25,421 nt of DNA. Origin: Bacillota bacterium. Lineage in GTDB: Bacteria > Bacillota_I > Bacilli_A > RF39 > UBA660. Every line of letters begins with the position of its first letter. The first letter of the stretch is position 1. Both the position numbers and the translations under genes were made by a program. The notes under the pieces were generated by a model. It was not told the origin of the DNA, did no database searches, and saw only the letters and a program-made list of their open reading frames with translations. The DNA lies in NCBI GenBank assembly GCA_015059245.1, contig SVAU01000018.1:1-25421 (forward strand), in the 5' to 3' direction. Of the stretch, positions 8,261 through 13,932 are shown piece by piece.

Positions 8261-9052
8261 ATGTTTAAAAGAGAATTAAAATTAAACTTTAAAAGTTTCC
8301 TTATTTGGACATTAATATTGATAGTTATGTTCTTAGCAGTCTACTTAGTTTATCCTTATATAATGACTAGTGAAAACGTAGATATGATAAATGAAATGAT
8401 GAAAGTATTCCCACCAGAAGTATTAAAAGCATTTAATATGGATATATCAGAAATAGATTCAGCTTATGGTTGGTTAAAAACAGAAGGTTTTATATTCATA
8501 CTATTAATAACAGGAATATTTAGTGGTATCTTAGGTTCTAATATAGTATTAAAAGAAGAAAGTGATAAAACAATTGAATACTTACATAATCTTCCAGTAA
8601 CTAGAACAAAAATAATTACTAGTAAAATATTATGTGCACTAACTTATATAATAAGTATGGTACTTATAATAGGCATTTTTAATTATATAGGTTTATCAAT
8701 AAGTGGAGATTTTAATCAAAAACAATATATCTTATTAAGTATCTCTCCAATATTACCATCATTAGTAATATTTAGTATTTGTCTATTTATATCTACATTT
8801 ACTCATAAAACTAAAAAGACAATAGGTATTAGTTTAGGTATAGTATTTGCTAGCTATTTCTTACAAATATTAGCAGAACTTAGTAAAGAAGTAGAATTTT
8901 TAAAATATATAACACCATTTACTTTAGCAGATACTCGTAACATAATATCTAATAATAGTTTAAATCCAATATGTATAATAGTATCCTTATTATTAACAGT
9001 ATCACTACTATTATTAAGTATATATAAATATAATAAGAAAGAATTAGTATAA
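8261..9052 (+). CDS. ABC-2 type permease
   Basis: A 263-residue integral membrane protein. A hydrophobic helix follows a short basic N-terminus (residues about 12-33), then an extracytoplasmic loop of about 50 residues, then five more hydrophobic segments (about 87-105, 125-147, 160-180, 190-210, 238-256), giving six in total. The loop after helix 2 contains KEESDKTIEYLHNLPVTRTK, the conserved cytosolic coupling segment of ABC-2 permeases (EE-x-TxExLxxLPxSR-like). The Shine-Dalgarno is GGGAGG. It is the membrane partner of the ATPase just upstream. Substrate is unknown. Confidence 0.9.
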   Translation: MFKRELKLNFKSFLIWTLILIVMFLAVYLVYPYIMTSENVDMINEMMKVFPPEVLKAFNMDISEIDSAYGWLKTEGFIFILLITGIFSGILGSNIVLKEESDKTIEYLHNLPVTRTKIITSKILCALTYIISMVLIIGIFNYIGLSISGDFNQKQYILLSISPILPSLVIFSICLFISTFTHKTKKTIGISLGIVFASYFLQILAELSKEVEFLKYITPFTLADTRNIISNNSLNPICIIVSLLLTVSLLLLSIYKYNKKELV

Positions 9053-9064
9053 AGGAGTAATAAT

Positions 9065-9493
9065 ATGAATATATTTAATAAAATAAAAAACTTTATAAAT
9101 AGAAATAAAAAAGATGAAAAAGATATCATCATCGAAGAATTAACAAAGAAAGAAGAAAAGAAAGATAGATTATTATTAACTACTATGTGGATATTTTTAG
9201 TTATTATGTTAATATTCTTTCTAACAATATGTATACTAGTAGTTACATATATGCCTGAAGGAGCACTACAATTAATAGTAATAATAGGTGCTGTAGTAGT
9301 ATTACTTCTTGGTGCATTCCATTGCTTGAAATTAGAAGTAGAAGCAGGTTACTACGAATGTAGTAAATGTCATCATAAACATAAACCAGAATATAGTAAA
9401 GTATTATGGTCAATGCATTTTGGAACAACTAGATACTTAAAATGCCCTGAATGCAGTAATAGATCTTGGAGTAAAAAAGTATTGAGTAAATAA
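9065..9493 (+). CDS. Small membrane protein with zinc-ribbon tail
   Basis: A 142-residue protein, third gene of the ABC operon (12 bases after the permease, with Shine-Dalgarno AAAGGAG). The N-terminal 37 residues are highly charged and basic. Two transmembrane helices follow (about 40-63 and 67-87). A soluble tail carries CSKC (about 99-102) and CPEC (about 127-130), a four-Cys zinc-ribbon arrangement with an internal HHKHK. I know no named family. The close spacing suggests it works with the transporter, perhaps as an accessory or regulator, which is inference. The end of the gene contains the -35 of the next promoter. Confidence 0.82.
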   Translation: MNIFNKIKNFINRNKKDEKDIIIEELTKKEEKKDRLLLTTMWIFLVIMLIFFLTICILVVTYMPEGALQLIVIIGAVVVLLLGAFHCLKLEVEAGYYECSKCHHKHKPEYSKVLWSMHFGTTRYLKCPECSNRSWSKKVLSK

Positions 9494-9509
9494 AAAAATA
9501 TGTTATACT
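9482..9509 (+). promoter_or_regulatory. Promoter of the rdgB leader RNA
   Basis: TTGAGT (9482-9487), 16-base spacer, TATACT (9504-9509) with TG at 9501. The -35 lies in the last codons of the preceding gene. The 19 bases around this -10 recur at the 13007 promoter. Confidence 0.75.
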
Positions 9510-9515
9510 CTAGGT

Positions 9516-9710
9516 GTAGTATCTCAATTCGCCCATTCGCGTGTGCTACCGTAGAATTGATGATTATTAATATAATCTGAATGGTGACGTGTGTTGAAAA
9601 TCTCCGTCATGAATGGCAAAAACTAAGACGCAATAAATTTGTGGTAGTTTTTTGCTGTTTATGGAAGGAGGTTTTTTTAATACCACAAAACTAAAGAAAG
9701 AAGGATAATT
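9516..9710 (+). ncRNA. Structured 5' leader of rdgB, unidentified
   Basis: From the predicted start near 9516 there are about 195 untranslated bases with several clear pairings: UCAAUUC (9524-9530) with GAAUUGA (9554-9560); GAUUAU (9562-9567) with AUAAUC (9572-9577); GUGACG (9584-9589) with CGUCAU (9605-9610); GCAAAAACUA (9616-9625) with UAGUUUUUUGC (9645-9655). Two further pairings compete with or cross these: AAAAUCUCC (9597-9605) with GGAGGUUUU (9667-9675), and UUUGUGGUA (9638-9646) with UACCACAAA (9681-9689). It matches no riboswitch or housekeeping RNA that I recognise. It could be a riboswitch-like regulator of rdgB or an independent small RNA. Confidence 0.55.
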
Positions 9711-10265
9711 ATGAAAATAACATTAGTAACTGGCAATTGGGCAAAACTAGCTCAAGCAAAAAAAATATTAGAACCACTAGGTCATGAAGTAGATAATATA
9801 AAAATGGATACTCCAGAAATACAAGCAGATAAAGTAGAAGATGTAGCTGCTTATTCAGCCAAGTGGGCAAGTGAACAATTAAAATGTTCAGTAGTAAAAA
9901 ACGATACAGGAATAATGATAGATGCTCTAGGTGGATTCCCAGCGGCATATACACATTATGTTGGAGATACAATAGGTATTGATGGTATCTTAAAATTAAT
10001 GAAAGGTATAGAGAATAGAAAAGCAAGATTCATCCAAGCTTTAGCGTTTTGTGAATATGGTAAAGAACCAGTAGTATTTAAATCTATTACTGAAGGAACT
10101 ATATCAAAAAGAAAATCAGGTAAATACGGATGGAGCTATGACTTTATATTTATACCAGAAGGTGAACAAAAAACTCTAGGTAATTTTCCAAACGAAAAAA
10201 GACTTAAGTTATGGAATGACACTGGATATCAACAACTTATAAATTATTTAGAGAAGAATAAGTAA
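9711..10265 (+). CDS. rdgB: RdgB/HAM1-family non-canonical purine NTP pyrophosphatase
   Basis: A 184-residue protein of the HAM1/ITPase fold, close to the family's usual 190-200. It hydrolyses ITP, dITP and XTP to monophosphates, which keeps deaminated purines out of DNA and RNA. Visible motifs are the N-terminal TGNWAKLAQAKKIL (the TGNxxK phosphate loop), NDTGIMIDALGGFPAAY (the DDSGLxVxALxGxPG block, with DS changed to NDT), and the C-terminal FIPEGEQKTLGNF and KRLKLWND. The change from DDSGL to NDTGI affects a metal and substrate region, but such variants occur in distant HAM1 proteins. The Shine-Dalgarno is AGAAGGA. A long structured leader precedes it. Confidence 0.85.
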   Translation: MKITLVTGNWAKLAQAKKILEPLGHEVDNIKMDTPEIQADKVEDVAAYSAKWASEQLKCSVVKNDTGIMIDALGGFPAAYTHYVGDTIGIDGILKLMKGIENRKARFIQALAFCEYGKEPVVFKSITEGTISKRKSGKYGWSYDFIFIPEGEQKTLGNFPNEKRLKLWNDTGYQQLINYLEKNK

Positions 10266-10349
10266 TTTAATAATTAAAAGTTATCAAAAAAATAAATATA
10301 TTTATAAATATATTTATTTATAAATTTTAAAACTACTAAAAAAAATTAA

Positions 10350-10385
10350 AACGGCTATAAACTAATTTTTTATAGTCGTTTTTTA
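10350..10385 (+). terminator. Intrinsic terminator after rdgB
   Basis: Twelve-base stem AACGGCTATAAA (10350-10361) and TTTATAGTCGTT (10369-10380) with one G-T, then Ts. It lies 85 bases past the rdgB stop in an A/T-only stretch. Confidence 0.85.
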
Positions 10386-10452
10386 TATCCATTCTTAAAG
10401 TATGCTCTAGACAAAATAATTTTTTAAAATAAAAATTAATACCAAAATCAAA

Positions 10453-10497
10453 AAAGGCTCATTTGCACTAATATTCTTAAGTTGTTAGTATGCCTTT
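10453..10497 (+). promoter_or_regulatory. Hairpin in the ssb leader next to the ribosome site
   Basis: AAAGGC (10453-10458) pairs with GCCTTT (10492-10497), and inside it ACTAA (10467-10471) pairs with TTAGT (10485-10489). The stem ends just before the AAAGGAGG Shine-Dalgarno of ssb. There is no T-run, so it is not a terminator; it may be a regulatory leader. I could not define the promoter in 10386-10450. Confidence 0.45.
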
Positions 10498-10512
10498 GAA
10501 AGGAGGAATACT

Positions 10513-10854
10513 ATGCTTAATCAAGTAGTACTAGTAGGTAGATTAACTGATAATGTAGAAGTAACAACAACAGAGAATGGTAAAAAAGTATCTTCATTAG
10601 TATTAGCAGTTCAACGAACATATAAAAATGCCGAAGGTGTATATGAAGCAGACTTTATTAGATGTACTTTATGGAATGCAGTAGCATCATCTACAAGTGA
10701 ATATTGTCATAAAGGAGACATTGTCGGTATAAAAGGAAGAATCCAAGTAAATAGTTATGAAGATAAAGATGGAACAACGAAATATTCAACAGAAGTAATA
10801 GCTGAAAAAGTAACATTCTTATCTAGTAAAAAAATAGAAGAAGCAGATGAATAA
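10513..10854 (+). CDS. ssb: Short single-stranded DNA-binding protein
   Basis: A 113-residue OB-fold SSB. It begins MLNQVVLVGRLTDNVEV, with the usual SSB strand 1 signature, and carries DFIRCTLWNAVA and KGDIVGIKGRIQVNSYEDKDG. It stops at KIEEADE right after the OB domain, so the Gly/Gln-rich linker and the DDIPF-type acidic tip that recruits partner proteins are absent. The same length and lack of tail are known for B. subtilis SsbB (YwpH), linked to competence. It is not in the usual rpsF-ssb-rpsR operon, which also argues for an accessory paralogue. A strong AAAGGAGG site precedes the ATG. The last codons form the 5' arm of the terminator. Confidence 0.92.
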   Translation: MLNQVVLVGRLTDNVEVTTTENGKKVSSLVLAVQRTYKNAEGVYEADFIRCTLWNAVASSTSEYCHKGDIVGIKGRIQVNSYEDKDGTTKYSTEVIAEKVTFLSSKKIEEADE

Positions 10855-10864
10855 TCTGCTTTTT
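10841..10864 (+). terminator. Intrinsic terminator of ssb
   Basis: AAGCAGAT (10841-10848) and ATCTGCTT (10854-10861) with a T-run; the stop codon is in the loop. An exact copy lies at 11581. Confidence 0.8.
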
Positions 10865-10865
10865 A

Positions 10866-10874
10866 TGTTATAAT
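10866..10874 (+). promoter_or_regulatory. Extended -10 promoter of the methyltransferase
   Basis: TGTTATAAT directly after the ssb terminator T-run; no consensus -35. Confidence 0.7.
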
Positions 10875-10892
10875 CAATAAAGGAGGGTTATT

Positions 10893-11573
10893 ATGAGTGA
10901 ACACAATAAAAATACAATAAATATGTATAGTTCTGGAGGAGCACTAGAATATATACAAAACAATCAAACAAATCCAGAAACAGAAAAATGGGAAAGACTA
11001 CTAAGTTATATAGAATCACAATTACACAGCGATAAGCAAAAAACAATACTTGAATTTGGTAGTGGTTGTGGAGAACTAGCAGTTTTGCTTCAAGCAGCAG
11101 GTTATAACATTATTGCGACAGATGCTGTTGACACATTCTTAGAAGAACAAAATAGAATAGGAATAAACAAGGTAATAAAATATAATTTCTTATCAGATGA
11201 TTTTGATACTGTATTTGATTTTAAAGCAGACTTAATTGTATCATGGAGAAATCCTCATTTAGATATGGATGATATGAAAAAACTATTTGAAGTAGCTTAT
11301 AACGGTTTAAATGATAATGGATTATTAATTATTAATTTTCAAAATGCTAATGTACATCCAAATGCTAATGTACTAAGTAATGGAACAAAATACGAATATA
11401 AAATATTAGAAGATAAAAAAACTAAAGAAAAAAGATTCTATGCTTACTTTAGTAAAGAAGATATAGAAACATTAAGAAAAGGTTATTTTGATGTTGAAGA
11501 ATACCACACAGAAGGTGGAAAAGAACAAAAAAATTGGCATGTATTAACATTAAGAAAGACATCTAAGAAATAA
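10893..11573 (+). CDS. Class I SAM-dependent methyltransferase
   Basis: A 226-residue soluble protein. The SAM-binding motif I is ILEFGSGCGELA (about residues 50-61), followed by the acidic end of beta-2 (ATDA), a beta-4 segment (ADLIVSWRNPHLDMDD) in place of the usual D-x-x, and NGLLIINFQN for beta-5. The fold call is secure; the substrate is unknown. The WRNPHL segment at motif IV is unusual and could help a family search. The Shine-Dalgarno is AAAGGAGGG. The gene sits exactly between two identical 35-nt terminator-promoter copies, which suggests it entered the locus as a unit. Confidence 0.87.
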   Translation: MSEHNKNTINMYSSGGALEYIQNNQTNPETEKWERLLSYIESQLHSDKQKTILEFGSGCGELAVLLQAAGYNIIATDAVDTFLEEQNRIGINKVIKYNFLSDDFDTVFDFKADLIVSWRNPHLDMDDMKKLFEVAYNGLNDNGLLIINFQNANVHPNANVLSNGTKYEYKILEDKKTKEKRFYAYFSKEDIETLRKGYFDVEEYHTEGGKEQKNWHVLTLRKTSKK

Positions 11574-11580
11574 AAATACG

Positions 11581-11604
11581 AAGCAGATGAATAATCTGCT
11601 TTTT
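11581..11604 (+). terminator. Intrinsic terminator of the methyltransferase gene
   Basis: Same AAGCAGAT/ATCTGCTT stem and T-run as at 10841, starting 7 bases after the stop codon. Confidence 0.8.
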
Positions 11605-11605
11605 A

Positions 11606-11614
11606 TGTTATAAT
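11606..11614 (+). promoter_or_regulatory. Extended -10 promoter of the 11657 gene
   Basis: TGTTATAAT, part of the repeated module; 42 bases before the start codon. Confidence 0.65.
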
Positions 11615-11656
11615 ATAAATAAGAGTAGAAAAGATACATATGAAAGGAATGATAAT

Positions 11657-12211
11657 ATGTACTCAAATGAAGAAATCCAAATAACAGAATTAACTGAAAC
11701 AACAGGAACAGAAGAACTAATAAATGTTTGTTACACATTATATGGGTATCAAAGAAAAGGTATAAATGCTTATTATGTTATAGACGGAGTAAAAATATCT
11801 AGTAGCGAAGTAAGATCACCAGAAGATATTGAAAGAATGTTTTATAAAGTTTATGGCTGCGGTTATAAAGAAAAAGTACAAAGAACAATATCTAAGAAAA
11901 AAGTAGAGTGGGTAAAATATGGATTCGAACACTTACCACTAGACAAACATGCTAAATGGCTAGAATATGTAGATGAAATGTGTAAGGCATTACCTCATTA
12001 CCAATTTGGTAATCCAATAACAGATGGAATTCAAGTAATAGAAGCAATAAATGCAACAGATGATAGAGAACTATTAACAGAAATAGTAAAAGGAATAACA
12101 GGTTCTAACATGGTATTATTTAAAGCAGCAGTAACATTCTCTAATAAAGGCGAACTAATACAACAAATAAATGAGGAATTAAAAACTCCTCCATCAGGAC
12201 CAAAATTATAG
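11657..12211 (+). CDS. Hypothetical protein, 184 aa
   Basis: I do not recognise this protein. It is soluble. The N-terminal half is mixed alpha/beta with a Tyr-rich stretch (VCYTLYGYQRKGINAYYV). The C-terminal half is helical, with the segments WLEYVDEMCKALPHYQFGN and GSNMVLFKAAVTFSNKGEL, and it ends PPSGPKL. No membrane segment, signal or metal motif is present. The start is supported by GAAAGGAAT 7 bases upstream. It converges on the riboswitch-controlled gene through one shared terminator. Nothing links it to the methyltransferase except position downstream of the copied promoter module. Confidence 0.72.
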   Translation: MYSNEEIQITELTETTGTEELINVCYTLYGYQRKGINAYYVIDGVKISSSEVRSPEDIERMFYKVYGCGYKEKVQRTISKKKVEWVKYGFEHLPLDKHAKWLEYVDEMCKALPHYQFGNPITDGIQVIEAINATDDRELLTEIVKGITGSNMVLFKAAVTFSNKGELIQQINEELKTPPSGPKL

Positions 12212-12216
12212 CACAA

Positions 12217-12244
12217 AAAAAGAAGTAGACATCTACTTCTTTTT
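12217..12244. terminator. Bidirectional terminator
   Basis: AAAAAGAAGTAGA (12217-12229) and TCTACTTCTTTTT (12232-12244); serves the genes ending at 12211 (+) and 12233 (-). Confidence 0.85.
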
Positions 12245-12787
12245 AGTTTCACTACGATAACCAATTTTTTCTATTTGTTTCTTAGCTTCTTCAGCATTGA
12301 ATGATAACATGAAAGATTTACCAGCACCTATATTCATAAGACGTAATAATTTATCAGCATAAGCAGGTGGCAGTGAACTAACATCTATCCCTAATTTTTC
12401 TTGTACATACTGAGCAAAAGGAATAAAGTATCCTACACATTTTTGTTTAGCATAAAATCTTTCTTTCATTTGTTCTCTTAATCCAGCAATAGGAAGAGGA
12501 GCCAAACCATTAATATAGGTACAATATACACTATAAAATGGTGATGATTCTGTTTCAAAAGATGTATCATATGTATGTTCTACAACTTCTTCGCTAGTTT
12601 TATAGTCATAGAATCTTTCTTTACCATCTTCATCCACTTTACTATAAACTAATTTTTTCTTAGGACTAATAATAATTCTGTGTTCAACAGTACCAAAAGT
12701 TTCATATTGTTCCCACATCTCAGTTTCAACCTCATGATCATATACTGGGAAAGCTACATATAAGTTATCATAATTAATTTTTGCCAT
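12233..12787 (-). CDS. Hypothetical protein behind a manganese-type riboswitch, 184 aa
   Basis: I do not recognise this protein. It is soluble, without signal peptide or membrane helix, which sets it apart from the MntP, TerC, UPF0016 and P-type ATPase proteins usually found behind yybP-ykoY riboswitches. The N-terminal half (to about residue 90) is rich in Glu, Asp, Tyr and His (VYDHEVETEMWEQYETFG) and likely beta-rich. The C-terminal part has helices (REQMKERFYAKQK, AYADKLLRLMN) and ends in basic ETKKK. There is one Cys in SVYCTY and one in KQKCVG. The ATG is set by AAAGGAG (plus 12797-12803), 9 bases away. If the riboswitch call is right, it is expressed when Mn2+ is plentiful. A role in manganese handling is inference. 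Confidence 0.75.
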   Translation of the reverse strand: MAKINYDNLYVAFPVYDHEVETEMWEQYETFGTVEHRIIISPKKKLVYSKVDEDGKERFYDYKTSEEVVEHTYDTSFETESSPFYSVYCTYINGLAPLPIAGLREQMKERFYAKQKCVGYFIPFAQYVQEKLGIDVSSLPPAYADKLLRLMNIGAGKSFMLSFNAEEAKKQIEKIGYRSETKKK

Positions 12788-12799
12788 ATCTCATATCTC

Positions 12800-12825
12800 C
12801 TTTGCAAAAATTCATGATTGCAAAG
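12800..12825 (-). promoter_or_regulatory. Hairpin overlapping the Shine-Dalgarno of the riboswitch gene
   Basis: Perfect 8-base inverted repeat CTTTGCAA / TTGCAAAG with a 10-base gap. On the minus-strand mRNA its 3' arm takes in the AAAG of the AAAGGAG ribosome site. It may act as an RNA hairpin or as a DNA operator. Confidence 0.5.
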
Positions 12826-12830
12826 CCATT

Positions 12831-12867
12831 AAAAAACAAGACCCCACATATCATGTGAAAGTCTTGT
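12831..12867 (-). terminator. Riboswitch-controlled intrinsic terminator
   Basis: On the minus strand: ACAAGAC (plus 12861-12867) pairs with GTCTTGT (plus 12836-12842), CACAT with ATGTG inside, then a T-run. The 5' arm is also the conserved 3' part of the aptamer, so terminator and aptamer exclude each other. Confidence 0.82.
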
Positions 12868-12948
12868 CCAAATATTCATTATTCTTATAATCCGAATGTT
12901 AAACATCTTCTAGACGAATTATAACCTTTAAGGACTACTCCCTTTCAG
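12855..12948 (-). ncRNA. yybP-ykoY-like (Mn2+) riboswitch aptamer
   Basis: The minus-strand RNA reads GAAAGGGAGUAG (plus 12946-12935) at its 5' side and ACAAGACUUUC (plus 12867-12857) at its 3' side. P1 is UGAAAG pairing with CUUUCA. These are the two hallmark loops of yybP-ykoY: GGGGAGUAG, and GCAAGAC adjoining P1. Between them are a short CCU/AGG hairpin, a longer UUAUAAU/AUUAUAA stem, and an AAUA/UAUU hairpin, which gives the multi-helix layout of the family. The usual first loop has four G; here A replaces the first. The family senses Mn2+ and turns genes on, which fits the overlap with a terminator. Confidence 0.75.
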
Positions 12949-12956
12949 TACATATA

Positions 12957-12985
12957 ATACTACCATGTTTTTAACAAAAAGTCAA
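12957..12985 (-). promoter_or_regulatory. Promoter of the riboswitch transcript
   Basis: On the minus strand: TTGACT (plus 12980-12985), 17-base spacer, TAGTAT (plus 12957-12962) with TG two bases before it. Confidence 0.75.
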
Positions 12986-13006
12986 AAACATCTATATAAA
13001 AAAATA

Positions 13007-13015
13007 TGTTATACT
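13007..13015 (+). promoter_or_regulatory. Extended -10 promoter of the 13038 gene
   Basis: TGTTATACT, same as at 9501, 22 bases before the ATG. It is divergent from the riboswitch promoter. Confidence 0.65.
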
Positions 13016-13037
13016 ATAGAAGAATAGAGGTATAAAT

Positions 13038-13424
13038 ATGAATAATAAGATAGATAGTGAATTGCCTAAACTAAAAAGTACATCAAATAGTAAACAAATA
13101 AATCAAGATAAAGATATCTTGATTGAAAAAATGAATAAAAAGAGTTTGATTCAATCTACCATAGCATTAATATTAATAATTATAGCCTATATAATAGCAA
13201 TAGCTTCAATCATTATAACTAAACAAATAGATAGTTTAATTGGATGGATAGCCTTTTTTCTAATCGGAATTTATCCATTAATTATAATAGCAATACTATG
13301 TCTTATAGGATTTATTCTATCAGCTATAGCTTATAAGAATAACGAAAAAAATAAGATAGTAACTTTAAATCTATGGTTATTATGCATACCAGTAATCTAT
13401 ATAATCATAAATTTATTTATTTAG
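13038..13424 (+). CDS. Small membrane protein, 128 aa
   Basis: A charged cytosolic N-terminus of about 37 residues (rich in Lys, Asp, Asn, Ser) is followed by three hydrophobic helices at roughly 37-61, 68-95 and 106-127. The helices are almost pure Ile, Leu and Ala, with no conserved polar motif. The layout (polar head, then a DUF4190-like pair of helices with GWIAFFLIGIYPL between) is typical of small bacterial membrane proteins of unknown role. It is probably co-transcribed with the acetyltransferase gene, whose Shine-Dalgarno overlaps this stop codon. Family not recognised. Confidence 0.75.
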   Translation: MNNKIDSELPKLKSTSNSKQINQDKDILIEKMNKKSLIQSTIALILIIIAYIIAIASIIITKQIDSLIGWIAFFLIGIYPLIIIAILCLIGFILSAIAYKNNEKNKIVTLNLWLLCIPVIYIIINLFI

Positions 13425-13433
13425 GTGATAATC

Positions 13434-13913
13434 ATGAAAATAAATATATATAACTTTAAAGACAATCCTGAGTTATCTTATCTAAAAATGTTAGAATGTC
13501 AAAACATAATAGATGAAAATCTAACTAAAAATGGTGGTCCATTAAGACAAGAAGATTTATTATTACAATTACATGATTGGCACTATCTACTTACCGCAAC
13601 CATTGATGACATTCCAGTAGGATTATCACTAGTAAGAAAATCTCATGAAGATAAACATAATACAGGTGCAAATAATTATTTCTATATTTCTCTTATAGCA
13701 GTATTACCAGTAGTACAAAGAAATGGAATAGGTACAGAACTTCTAAAAGAAACATTATCTTTACCTGTATCATTACCCATAGTAGCATCATGTCGTAAAG
13801 ACAATGAAGTATCAAAACACTTTTTATCTAATAGTATGACTAACTATAACGATACTAGAAGATATCATAGATTTATTGATAGTAAAAAAAAGACAGAAAT
13901 AATAAAAAGATAG
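13434..13913 (+). CDS. GNAT-family N-acetyltransferase
   Basis: A 159-residue protein. The acetyl-CoA loop is visible as ISLIAVLPVVQRNGIGTELLKE (variant of Q/RxxGxG/A), preceded by the DIPVGLSLVRKS strand and followed by VASCRKDNEVSKHFL. The substrate is unknown. I placed the start at ATG 13434, not at the in-frame GTG 13425. That GTG is part of the GGTGAT Shine-Dalgarno, which lies 4 bases before the ATG as in cotE and the HIT gene. It overlaps the ribosome site with the end of the membrane-protein gene, so the two are translationally close and probably one operon. Confidence 0.85.
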   Translation: MKINIYNFKDNPELSYLKMLECQNIIDENLTKNGGPLRQEDLLLQLHDWHYLLTATIDDIPVGLSLVRKSHEDKHNTGANNYFYISLIAVLPVVQRNGIGTELLKETLSLPVSLPIVASCRKDNEVSKHFLSNSMTNYNDTRRYHRFIDSKKKTEIIKR

Positions 13914-13932
13914 AGTAATCTATCTTTTTTTA
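13904..13932. terminator. Bidirectional terminator
   Basis: AAAAAGATAGA (13904-13914), loop GTAA, TCTATCTTTTT (13919-13929), between convergent genes. Confidence 0.85.

Larger units (their letters stand above)
10840..10874 (+). repeat. 35-nt direct repeat, copy 1 (terminator plus promoter)
   Basis: Identical over 35 bases to 11580-11614. It holds the end of ssb, the terminator hairpin and the extended -10 TGTTATAAT. The two copies flank the methyltransferase gene. Confidence 0.9.
11580..11614 (+). repeat. 35-nt direct repeat, copy 2 (terminator plus promoter)
   Basis: Exact copy of 10840-10874, here after the methyltransferase stop, where the ssb-derived GCAGATGAA codons have no coding role. 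Confidence 0.9.

Noticed and set aside
8854..9132. Hydrophobic reading frame on the minus strand
   Set aside because: It is antisense to the permease and zinc-ribbon genes, has no ribosome site, and its hydrophobicity comes from the AT-rich complementary strand. Similar shadows at 9243-9428, 9709-10026 and 11550-11738 were left out for the same reason.
9516..9710. T-box, 6S RNA, SRP RNA or tmRNA for the rdgB leader
   Set aside because: No T-box TGGNACC, no SRP GGAA/AGCAG loop, no tmRNA ends or tag reading frame, and no single long 6S-type hairpin.
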